DNA of 64,000 nucleotides, taken from the NCBI GenBank assembly GCA_035502185.1, contig DATJUT010000031.1:1-64000 (forward strand), in the 5' to 3' direction. Numbering within the stretch: the first letter of the stretch is position 1; each line of letters opens with the position of its first letter. Shown one piece after another: positions 8,537 to 16,186 of the stretch. The DNA comes from Gemmatimonadales bacterium. GTDB taxonomy: Bacteria > Gemmatimonadota > Gemmatimonadetes > Gemmatimonadales > JACORV01. The position numbers were made by a program, and so were the translations under genes. The notes beneath the pieces are model-generated. The model was not told where the DNA came from. It did not search any database and saw only the letters and a list, made by a program, of their open reading frames with translations.

Positions 8537-10525
8537 GTGCCCGAAGGACTGTCCGCTCGCCAGCGCGCCGTGCTCGCCGCCGTCTGTGAGACCCTGCTGC
8601 CCGAGATCCATCGGGACGAGGATCCGGCCGGGTTCTTCGCCACCGGCGCCGCCGCTGCGCACACGGCGGAGCGCGTGGAGCAGCTCATCGCGTCGCTGCG
8701 CGATCCTCTCGACCGCAGCCGGCTCCGGATCTTGCTGACCGTGCTCGGCTCGCCGCTGGCCAATCTCGCCCTCGGTGGCCGATGGGCCGGGCTGCCGTCG
8801 ATGGACGCCGCCGCCCGGGAAGCGACGCTCCGCGGCTGGGCGACGTCCGCCCTTCCGCCGCGCCGGGCGGGCTTCCAGGCCCTCAAGCGCCTCGCCCACG
8901 TCGCCTACTACTGCTGGCCCGTGGACGAGGCTGGACATCCCGCCTGGCGGGCCGCCGGCTACCCCGGTCCGCTGCCCCCGCCCGGCACGCCGGTCGAGCC
9001 GCTCACCGCGCTCTCCGTCGATCGCAACACGACGCTCGACTGCGACGTCGTCGTGGTGGGCTCGGGCGCCGGCGGGGGCGTCGTCGCTGGCCTCCTGGCC
9101 GTGGCGGGCCGCAGCGTCGTGGTGCTGGAGAAGGGCCCCAACCCCGGCTCGCGCGACCTGACGCAGGTGGAAGGCGACATGCTCGGCGCGCTGTACCTCG
9201 ACGGCGCGCTGTTGATGACCCAGAGCGGCTCGCTCCCCATTCTCGCCGGAAGCTGCGTGGGCGGCGGTACGACGATCAACTACACCACCAGCTTTCCCCT
9301 CCCCGCACCGGTCCGGGCCGAGTGGGATGCGCTGAGCGGCCTCTCGCTGTTCGCCGGCTCGAGCTTCGAGGCCTCGGTCGACAGGGTCAGCACGCGCCTC
9401 GACGTCGGCACTCGCTGGACGACGCCTGGCGCGCGGGACGCCATTCTCGAGCGGGGATGCCGGGCGCTCGGCTGGCACGTCGAGGTCATCCCGCGCAACG
9501 TGACCGACTGCAGGGAAGGCCTCGAGTGCGGCTACTGCACCTACGGGTGCCGGCACGGCGCCAAGAACTCCACGGCCCGGACCTACCTCGCCGATGCCAC
9601 GCGGCGCGGCGGCCGGCTCGTGTCCCGGTGCGACGTCGAGAGGATCCTGATCGAGCGCGGGCGCGCGACGGGGGTGATCGCCTCCGTGCAGGAACCGGGT
9701 GGCGTCCGCCGCACCGTCACCGTGCGGGCGAAGGTGGTGGTGGCGGCGTGTGGAGCCGTGAACACGCCCGCCTTGCTCGTGCGCTCGGGACTCGCCGGTG
9801 CCGCCATCGGGCGCGGCCTTCGGCTGCACCCGGCGACGGCCGTGGCCGGGATCTTCCCCGACCGGGTGGAGCCGTGGACCGGCGGCCTCCAGACCCGCTA
9901 CTCCGATCAGCTCGCGGACCAGTCGGATGGCTACGGCGTGAAGCTCGAGACGGCGCCGGTGCACTTTGCGCTGCCCGCCAGCGGCTTCGGCTGGGAGAGC
10001 CCGCGCCAGTTCAAGGAGGACCTGGCCCGGCTCGGCAACCTGAGCATCGTGGGCGTGCTGCTCCGGGACCGGGACGCGGGCCGGGTCGCGGTGAGCCGGC
10101 AGGGCCGCGCGCGCGTCCACTACGAGCTTTCCCGCTTCGACGAGGGACACGTGAGGGCCGGACTCAAGGGCGCGGCACAGGTGCTCGCGGCCGCCGGGGC
10201 GAACGAGCTCTTCACCCTGCACACGCCGCCGGTGCGCGTGCGGCCCGGCCAGTCCGGCTGGCTCGACCGGTTCGTCGCCGCCTGTGACGCGCGCGGATAT
10301 CGCCGCTGCCGGATGTCGTACATCAGCTTCCACCAGATGGGGGGCGCGGCCCTGGGTCGGGAGCGTGGCCGCTCGGTGGCCGGCGAGACGGGCGCGGTGC
10401 ACGGCGTGCGCGGCCTGTACGTCGCCGACGGCGGGGCGTTTCCGACCTCGAGCGGCGTGAACCCCATGATCACCATCATGGCGATCGCCGATCAGGTCGC
10501 CCACGCCATTCTCGGAGCGTCGTGA
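8537..10525 (+). CDS. GMC oxidoreductase, long-chain alcohol oxidase-like
   Basis: A 662-residue flavoenzyme. Residues 1-150 resemble the N-terminal domain of long-chain fatty alcohol oxidases (LSARQRAVLAAVCETLLP). The FAD-binding motif VVVGSGAGGGVVAGLLA lies near residue 173. GSCVGGGTTINY and GYCTYGCRHGAKNST follow, and the C-terminus has the GMC ending SSGVNPMITIMAIADQVA. It likely oxidises a hydrophobic alcohol or sterol. The start is GTG at 8537. The gene overlaps the histidine kinase gene by four bases, so enzyme and sensor are co-translated, an unusual pairing. Confidence 0.85.
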   Translation: MPEGLSARQRAVLAAVCETLLPEIHRDEDPAGFFATGAAAAHTAERVEQLIASLRDPLDRSRLRILLTVLGSPLANLALGGRWAGLPSMDAAAREATLRGWATSALPPRRAGFQALKRLAHVAYYCWPVDEAGHPAWRAAGYPGPLPPPGTPVEPLTALSVDRNTTLDCDVVVVGSGAGGGVVAGLLAVAGRSVVVLEKGPNPGSRDLTQVEGDMLGALYLDGALLMTQSGSLPILAGSCVGGGTTINYTTSFPLPAPVRAEWDALSGLSLFAGSSFEASVDRVSTRLDVGTRWTTPGARDAILERGCRALGWHVEVIPRNVTDCREGLECGYCTYGCRHGAKNSTARTYLADATRRGGRLVSRCDVERILIERGRATGVIASVQEPGGVRRTVTVRAKVVVAACGAVNTPALLVRSGLAGAAIGRGLRLHPATAVAGIFPDRVEPWTGGLQTRYSDQLADQSDGYGVKLETAPVHFALPASGFGWESPRQFKEDLARLGNLSIVGVLLRDRDAGRVAVSRQGRARVHYELSRFDEGHVRAGLKGAAQVLAAAGANELFTLHTPPVRVRPGQSGWLDRFVAACDARGYRRCRMSYISFHQMGGAALGRERGRSVAGETGAVHGVRGLYVADGGAFPTSSGVNPMITIMAIADQVAHAILGAS

Positions 10526-12309
10526 ACCCGACGGCTCTCGTGCTCGAGCGATCACTGGTGGTCTTCCAGGCCAGCGTCACGCTGGGCATCGCCGGCCTGT
10601 TTCTGGCGCTGTTCCTGACCTACCGGAAGCGCTACTTCGGCATCTGGGGCGGCGCGTGGAGCGTCTACGCGTTGCGGCTGGCCATCATCGCGCTGTATCT
10701 GACCACCGTGAACCCGATCTGGCTGTTCTGGCACCAGGTCGCGACCGGCTGGACGACGCTGCTGCTGCTGTGGGCGGCGCTCGTGTTCGCCCGCCAGCTG
10801 CCCTGGGACCGCCGCTACTACCTGCTGTTCGCGGTGCCGGTGATCTGGTCCTACGTCGCGATCTATCGCATCCAGAATTTCCTCTGGGCGGCGCTTCCGG
10901 CGGTGGTGTTCCTGAGCCTGGCCACGCTCGGGACCGGAATCGTGTTCCTGCAGTACTGGCGGCGCGCCGCGTCGAAGGGCGCCGCGGTGCTGGCATTCGC
11001 GTTCCTGCTCTGGGGCGCGCACCACCTCGACTACACCTTCCTGCGGGCCCGCGGTGCATGGGTGCCCTGGGGCTACTACCTCGACCTGCTGTTCGAGCTG
11101 GCGGTGGGCGGCGGCATGCTGCTGCTGGTGCTGGAGGACCAGCACCGCGGCATGGCGGCGCTGTCCACGCTGTCGGGCGATCTGCAGCGCAGCCTCCGGC
11201 CGGCGGAGGTCGTAGCCGCGGTGCTCGAGCGGCCGCTCGCGTTGCCGCCCGTGGTCGGGTGCGCCCTGTACCGCCAGGACGACGCCGGAACGCTGGAATT
11301 CCGCGGCGGCTCCGGCGTCTGCGCCCGGTGGGCTCAGACGGCGCTCGCGACGGCTGGGCCGGGGAGCGCCGACGCCGAGCCGCTGCTGGCCGCGCCGCGC
11401 GACGGCGCGGTGCGCGTGGAGCACTACTGGCCCCGATCGTCGGCCGACGGCGACGCGCGCCTCGAGTCCCATCCGTACGCCGCCTTCCTGCCGGTCTTCA
11501 CGGGCGAGCACGCGGCGGGCACCTTCGTCATCGTGGCGAGGGCGCGCGACCCTTTCGCCTCGATGGACCGCGGGTTTCTGCGAGCGCTGGGCCAGCAGAT
11601 CGGCGCGGCGCTGCAGCACGCGGACCTCTACGCCGAGCTCGAGACCCGCAGCGCGGAGCTGGCGAGAGCCTCCGCCTCCCTGTTGCGGGCGGCCGAGGTC
11701 GAGCGCGGGCGCATCGCGCGGGAGCTGCACGACGAGACCGGCCAGGTCGTGACCGCGATCAAGCTCGAGCTGGCGGACCTGGAGCGCTCTCTCGCCAAGG
11801 CCGGCATCGGGAGCGGCGCGGTGGACCGCGCGCAGGACCTGGCCAGCCGTGCCCTCGAGTCGATCCGCGCCACGGCCCGTGGGCTCCGGCCTGCCGTGCT
11901 CGACGACCTCGGTCTCGTTCCCGCGCTCCGGGCCCTCGCCGAGGACTTCGCCGGCCGCACCGGGGTGGCCGTGAACCTGCAAGCGAGCCCGCTGGCCGCG
12001 CGGCCGACTCCGGAGGTCGAGGTGGCGGTGTACCGGGTCTTCCAGGAGGCGCTGACGAACGTCGCCCGACACGCGGGCGCGACGCGCGTGGACGCCCGCC
12101 TCGCGCCCGAGCAGGGCGAGCTGTTGCTGGCCGTCCAGGACGACGGCCGCGGGTTCCAGGCCCCGGCCGGCGCCGGCGCAGGCCACGCCGGCCTGGCGGG
12201 CATGAGGGAACGCGTCGTGGGCGCGGGCGGCCGGCTGGTCGTGACCAGCGCGCCCGGACGCGGCGTCCGCCTCGAGGCGCGGCTGCCATCGGGAGCGAAC
12301 GATGCCTGA
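10522..12309 (+). CDS. Membrane sensor histidine kinase, NarL type
   Basis: A 595-residue sensor. Residues 1-210 hold about seven hydrophobic helices (7TM-like input). A GAF-like domain follows (about 240-370). A HisKA_3 dimerisation domain has the phospho-acceptor motif ERGRIARELHDETGQ near residue 395. The HATPase has the N-box VFQEALTNVARHA and the G-box DDGRGF. The GTG start overlaps the oxidoreductase stop, and the stop overlaps the response regulator by eight bases. The signal may be membrane lipid or redox linked, but that is inference from the neighbour only. Confidence 0.9.
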   Translation: MNPTALVLERSLVVFQASVTLGIAGLFLALFLTYRKRYFGIWGGAWSVYALRLAIIALYLTTVNPIWLFWHQVATGWTTLLLLWAALVFARQLPWDRRYYLLFAVPVIWSYVAIYRIQNFLWAALPAVVFLSLATLGTGIVFLQYWRRAASKGAAVLAFAFLLWGAHHLDYTFLRARGAWVPWGYYLDLLFELAVGGGMLLLVLEDQHRGMAALSTLSGDLQRSLRPAEVVAAVLERPLALPPVVGCALYRQDDAGTLEFRGGSGVCARWAQTALATAGPGSADAEPLLAAPRDGAVRVEHYWPRSSADGDARLESHPYAAFLPVFTGEHAAGTFVIVARARDPFASMDRGFLRALGQQIGAALQHADLYAELETRSAELARASASLLRAAEVERGRIARELHDETGQVVTAIKLELADLERSLAKAGIGSGAVDRAQDLASRALESIRATARGLRPAVLDDLGLVPALRALAEDFAGRTGVAVNLQASPLAARPTPEVEVAVYRVFQEALTNVARHAGATRVDARLAPEQGELLLAVQDDGRGFQAPAGAGAGHAGLAGMRERVVGAGGRLVVTSAPGRGVRLEARLPSGANDA

Positions 12310-12964
12310 GAGGATCACGGTGCTGCTGGCCGACGACCACACGCTGGTGCGCGACGGGGTGCGCCGCATCCTGAGCGCGGCCGGCGACATCCTGGTCGTC
12401 GCCGAGGTGGGTGACGGCGAGACGGCGGTGCAGGAGACCATGGCTCAGCACCCGGACGTCGCGGTGCTCGACATCACCATGCCCAAGGGAGGCGGGCTCG
12501 AGGCCGCTCGACAGATCCGGACCCGCGCGCCCGAGGTGCGGATCCTGATCCTCTCGATGCACCTGCAGCCCGAGTACCTGATGGAGAGCGTGCGCGCCGG
12601 TGCGCATGGCTACCTGGTGAAGGACGCCGCGGCTGGAGAGCTCGTGCAGGCCGTGCGCCAGGTGTGCGCGGGCAACTCCTACTACAGCCCGGCCGTGTCG
12701 CAGCAACTCTCCGAGTTGTTGCGGCGCAAGCTCGAGGGTGAGGAGGTTCTGAACGCGCTGGAGCGGCTGTCGCCCCGGGAGCGCGAGGTACTGCGGTACA
12801 TCGCCGAGGGCGCGACCAACAAGGAGACGGCGCGGGCGCTGGGCATCAGCGTGCGCACGGTCGAGACCCACCGCGACAGCCTGATGAGGAAAGTGGGCAT
12901 CAAGACCATCGCCGGGCTGACGCGGCTGGCGCTGCGCTCCGGCCTGGTGAGTGACGAGGCCTAG
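12302..12964 (+). CDS. NarL/LuxR-family response regulator
   Basis: A 220-residue regulator. The receiver domain has the acidic pocket LLADDH, the phospho-acceptor Asp in VAVLDITMPKGG (about 56) and the Lys of YLVKDA. The C-terminal LuxR helix-turn-helix is LSPREREVLRYIAEG then ISVRTVETHRDSLMRK. It is the partner of the kinase that overlaps it upstream. It probably controls this operon and further genes; no binding site could be assigned. Confidence 0.93.
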   Translation: MPERITVLLADDHTLVRDGVRRILSAAGDILVVAEVGDGETAVQETMAQHPDVAVLDITMPKGGGLEAARQIRTRAPEVRILILSMHLQPEYLMESVRAGAHGYLVKDAAAGELVQAVRQVCAGNSYYSPAVSQQLSELLRRKLEGEEVLNALERLSPREREVLRYIAEGATNKETARALGISVRTVETHRDSLMRKVGIKTIAGLTRLALRSGLVSDEA

Positions 12965-12977
12965 CCGGGAGCGTCGA

Positions 12978-14639
12978 ATGCGTTCACGTGTCCGATCCGC
13001 CCTGTGTGCCCTGGTCCTCCTGGCTCCGCTCGCCGCCCCGGCGATGCTCGCCGCGCAGGTCCGCTCCGCGCCCGTGAGCGCCGACTCGCTGCGCGCCCAC
13101 CTGTTCGTGATCGCCGACGACTCGATGGGCGGTCGCGACACGGGCAGTCCCGGCGACGCCGAGGCCGCCGACTGGGTCGCCGCCGCTTTCGCCCGCTACG
13201 GTCTGACCGCCGCCGGCGAGAACGGCACCTTCTTCCAGGTGGTCCCCTTCTGGCGCGTGGTCCTCGACAGCGCCTCCGGCCTGGACGTGAACGGGACCCA
13301 TCTGGCGGCCGGTCGTGACGTGCTGCCGGTCGGCATCCTGATGACCTGGCGCACCGATAGCGCGGCGACGCTGTACGCGGGCGCCGTCGCCGACAGCACC
13401 ACCTGGCCGGCCGCCGACCGGAGCGCCGGCAAGCTGCTGCTGTTCCGGCCGGCGCCCGACGTCGACCTGCGTGCGACCTTCCGGGCGATGCTCATGATGC
13501 GGCGCAACCCCCGGTTCGCCCACGCGGCCGGCTTCGCGTTCTCCGGGCTCGATTCGCTGCCGCCCCAGGTCCAAGCCCAGATCGTACAGAGCCGCGTCAC
13601 CACCGACACCATGGTCTTCAGCCTCGTGCGCGGCTCGCTGTTCGTGACGACCGCGGCGGCCTCCGTCCTGCTCGGCAGGCCGCTCGCCGCGGCGGCTCCC
13701 GGCCAGACCGGGCCGCGCGTGAGCGGGAGCGTCGCCTTCAAGCGCACTCGGCTCGCCGCCCCCGCGCGGAACGTGATCGCCCTTCTGCCCGGCGGCGATT
13801 CCACCTTCAGGAACACTTACGTGTCCATTTCCGCGCACCACGACCACATCGGGTTCACGCGGCCCCCGCTCGACCACGATTCGGTGCGCGCGTTCAACCG
13901 AGTGGTGCGCCCGATGGGCGACGACTCCCCGCCGCGCGAGGCCAGCCCGGAGGAGGCGGCCCGCGTCGCGGCGCTGCGCGACAGCCTCCACGCCGCGCAC
14001 CCCGCGAAGCTGGATTCCATCTACAACGGTGCGGACGACGACGGCTCCGGCACGGTCGCCCTGGTCGAGCTGGCGCGAGTCCTCGCCTCGGGCCCGCGCC
14101 CCAAGCGCTCCATCCTGTTCATCTCCCATGCGGCCGAAGAGCGTGGCCTGCAAGGCTCGCGCTGGTTCACCGACCACCCGACGGTGCCGCGCGATTCGAT
14201 CGTGGCGGAGCTGGACATGGACATGGTGGGGCGGGGCGGCGCCACGGACCTGCCACATGGCGGACCCGGCTACCTGGAGCTCGTCGGCAGCCGCCGCCTG
14301 TCCACCGAGCTCGGCAACCTGATCGAGGCGGTGGCCGCGGCCGGAGGCGAGCGGTTTCACTTCAACTACGAGTACGACGCGCCGAACCATCCGCTGCAGT
14401 ACTACTGTCGGGCGGACGACTTCAGCTACGCACGCTATGGCATCCCGTCGGCCTCGCTCTCGACCGGCGAGCACCTGGACTATCACCAGATCACCGACGA
14501 GCCGCAGTACATCGACTATGCGCAGCTCGCGCGCGTGACCACGCTGGTGCGCGACGTGGTGCTTGCGGTCGCCAACCTGGACCACCGGCCCGCCGTGGAC
14601 GGTCCGCGCCCGGATCCGCGCGCACCCTGCCGCCAGTAG
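12978..14639 (+). CDS. Secreted M28-family zinc aminopeptidase-like protein
   Basis: A 553-residue exported peptidase. The signal peptide is MRSRVRSALCALVLLAPLAA. Zinc ligands of family M28 are visible: His in SAHHDHIG, Asp in GADDDGSG, Glu-Glu in HAAEERGLQG, Asp in ELDMDMVG and a late His in TGEHLDYHQITDEP. A PA-type insert may lie before the catalytic part. The start at ATG 12978 has a GGGAG ribosome binding site and begins directly with the signal peptide; the GTG at 12951 would overlap the regulator gene. It probably belongs to the same transcript and degrades peptides in the periplasm. Confidence 0.85.
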   Translation: MRSRVRSALCALVLLAPLAAPAMLAAQVRSAPVSADSLRAHLFVIADDSMGGRDTGSPGDAEAADWVAAAFARYGLTAAGENGTFFQVVPFWRVVLDSASGLDVNGTHLAAGRDVLPVGILMTWRTDSAATLYAGAVADSTTWPAADRSAGKLLLFRPAPDVDLRATFRAMLMMRRNPRFAHAAGFAFSGLDSLPPQVQAQIVQSRVTTDTMVFSLVRGSLFVTTAAASVLLGRPLAAAAPGQTGPRVSGSVAFKRTRLAAPARNVIALLPGGDSTFRNTYVSISAHHDHIGFTRPPLDHDSVRAFNRVVRPMGDDSPPREASPEEAARVAALRDSLHAAHPAKLDSIYNGADDDGSGTVALVELARVLASGPRPKRSILFISHAAEERGLQGSRWFTDHPTVPRDSIVAELDMDMVGRGGATDLPHGGPGYLELVGSRRLSTELGNLIEAVAAAGGERFHFNYEYDAPNHPLQYYCRADDFSYARYGIPSASLSTGEHLDYHQITDEPQYIDYAQLARVTTLVRDVVLAVANLDHRPAVDGPRPDPRAPCRQ

Positions 14640-14685
14640 TCCGGCCGAACGTGGCTCACGCCTGCCGCGACGGGCTCCAACACGA

Positions 14686-14713
14686 AGCCCCCGGGGATCG
14701 CTCCCCGGGGGCT
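14686..14713 (+). terminator. Hairpin terminator after the M28 peptidase gene
   Basis: A perfect 12-base-pair stem (AGCCCCCGGGGA / TCCCCGGGGGCT) with loop TCGC, 46 bases after the stop codon. It is followed by CGTTCAT, a weak T tract. It ends the 8.5-14.6 kb operon. Confidence 0.75.
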
Positions 14714-15025
14714 CGTTCATCACGATACTGTCTGCGCGACAGGCATCGCGATGAAAGGCGCGCAGCCAAGAACGATCTGCGGTGGGAAACCTTGGCTCGC
14801 CGCGCCAGCCACGCCCGGCCCCGACCCACCGGGTCGGACGTACGCGCGTCGGCTAGCGCGCGTACCGCACAGTACGAGGCGGCGCCGCCGAGGGCAAGAG
14901 CGACCCCGCACCTCCGTGCCCGATTTGCCGACAACAATGCTCGGAGAACCTGCGCGGCGGTCGAGCCCCCGGGGTCGCGCCGCACGGACCGGCGCCGATT
15001 TCACGCGGCGCCGGCTCCGGTGTCC

Positions 15026-15031
15026 TAACCT
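15026..15031 (+). promoter_or_regulatory. -10 box TAACCT, short-leader start for the sigma factor
   Basis: TAACCT lies seven bases before the first of two in-frame ATG codons at 15039 and 15042. The transcription start would be at or next to the start codon. No clear -35 is seen. Confidence 0.35.
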
Positions 15032-15038
15032 GCGAGTC

Positions 15039-15566
15039 ATGATGCCACCCCTGATCACCGAGCGGGCCGCCGATCGCATCGCCGTGCTGCTGGCGAAGCA
15101 CGGGGAAGAGCTGGCGCGGCACATCCGGCGCATGGTGCGCGATGACGACGCCGCGCAGGACATTCTCCAGGACACCCTGATCCGCGCGCACGGCGCGCTG
15201 GCGCGACTCCCGTCCGGCGCCAACACGCGGGCCTGGCTGTACCGGATCGCCACCAACGGCTCGCTCAACCACCTCCGCTCGCGCTCTCGCGAGCGGGCGG
15301 CGCTCGAGCGCCACGCCGCCGAGCGCGACACGGCCGCGGAGCCGGAGACCGAGACCCGCACCGGTGATCTCGATCCGGACCGCGAGACTCTGTGGGCGAA
15401 CGTGGCGCGGCTGCCCGAGCGACAGCGCCTCGCGCTCACGCTCAGGATCGTGGACGAGCTGGACTACGCGGAAATCGCATCGCGCCTGGGCGGCTCCGCC
15501 GCCGCCGCGCGCGCCAACGTCTATCAGGCGACCAAGAAGCTCCGCCGGGGAGTGAGCCGACGATGA
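15039..15566 (+). CDS. ECF-type RNA polymerase sigma factor
   Basis: A 175-residue sigma-70 family protein with only regions 2 and 4. Region 2 is seen in DDDAAQDILQDTLIRAHGAL and TRAWLYRIATNGSLNHLRSR, and region 4 in LPERQRLALTLRIVDELDY then EIASRLGGS. The start is ATG 15039; 15042 is an in-frame alternative. The stop codon overlaps the ATG of the alkyltransferase gene (ATGA). No anti-sigma gene follows, so control must differ from the usual ECF pair. The coupling suggests a link with alkylation damage. Confidence 0.9.
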   Translation: MMPPLITERAADRIAVLLAKHGEELARHIRRMVRDDDAAQDILQDTLIRAHGALARLPSGANTRAWLYRIATNGSLNHLRSRSRERAALERHAAERDTAAEPETETRTGDLDPDRETLWANVARLPERQRLALTLRIVDELDYAEIASRLGGSAAAARANVYQATKKLRRGVSRR

Positions 15567-16162
15567 TCACCGAACGGGTCGAAGCCGAGCGCCGCGCCGT
15601 GGAGCACATCGTGCTCGGCGCCTTTGGCGAGCTGACCGGGCGCCGGAGCGCGCCGCTGCGCTACGCGATGATGGACGACACGCCGGTGGGCGTGCTGGGA
15701 CTCGCGAGCGGCGCCCGGGGGCTCCGGCATCTCAGCTACGTCAAGGACGAGGACGAGTTCCTGCGGCGCCTGCTCGCCGAGCACGGCGACGTGCCGGTGC
15801 TCCGCACGGCCGCCCTGGACGACGTGCGCCGCGCGCTCGAGCGCTACTTCGCCGGCCGGCGCCTCGACTTCGACATCGCGGTCGACCTCTCGGACCTCCC
15901 GACCTTCCAGCGCCGCGTGCTCGACGCCACCGCCCGGATTCCGGCCGGCCGGGTCGCCACGTACAGCGAGGTGGCCGCGCGGGCAGGCTCGCCGCGGGCG
16001 TCGCGCGCGGCGGGCAACGCACTGCACGTCAATCCCGTCGCGATCGTGGTCCCGTGCCACCGGGTGCTGCGGGCCGACGGCTCCCTCGGCGGCTACGGCG
16101 GGGGCGTCCGGATCAAGGAGTGGCTCCTGGCCCACGAAGGCGCGCGACCCGCGACGCTGTAG
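15563..16162 (+). CDS. ogt: Methylated-DNA--protein-cysteine methyltransferase (O6-alkylguanine transferase)
   Basis: A 199-residue suicide repair protein that moves alkyl groups from O6-alkylguanine to its own cysteine. The active-site motif VVPCHRV is intact (about 158), preceded by the helix-turn-helix region IPAGRVATYSEVAARAG and followed by GSLGGYGGG. The N-terminal 100 residues form the usual ribonuclease-H-like domain plus about 20 extra residues. Its ATG overlaps the sigma factor stop by four bases. The symbol is by family; Ogt and AdaB-type proteins cannot be separated by eye. Confidence 0.92.
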   Translation: MITERVEAERRAVEHIVLGAFGELTGRRSAPLRYAMMDDTPVGVLGLASGARGLRHLSYVKDEDEFLRRLLAEHGDVPVLRTAALDDVRRALERYFAGRRLDFDIAVDLSDLPTFQRRVLDATARIPAGRVATYSEVAARAGSPRASRAAGNALHVNPVAIVVPCHRVLRADGSLGGYGGGVRIKEWLLAHEGARPATL

Positions 16163-16186
16163 ATTGCGGGATCCCGGAGGACACGC

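Larger units (their letters stand above)
14640..15038. other. Intergenic region before the sigma factor gene
   Basis: About 400 bases with one strong hairpin at 14686-14713 and a -10-like box at 15026-15031. The remaining stretch 14714-15020 is GC-rich with an open frame in phase with the sigma factor, but its composition looks like spacer. No other signal seen. Confidence 0.5.

Noticed and set aside
14751-15038. N-terminal extension of the sigma factor
   Set aside because: The extra 96 residues have spacer-like composition and ECF factors begin near region 2; ATG 15039 gives the normal length.
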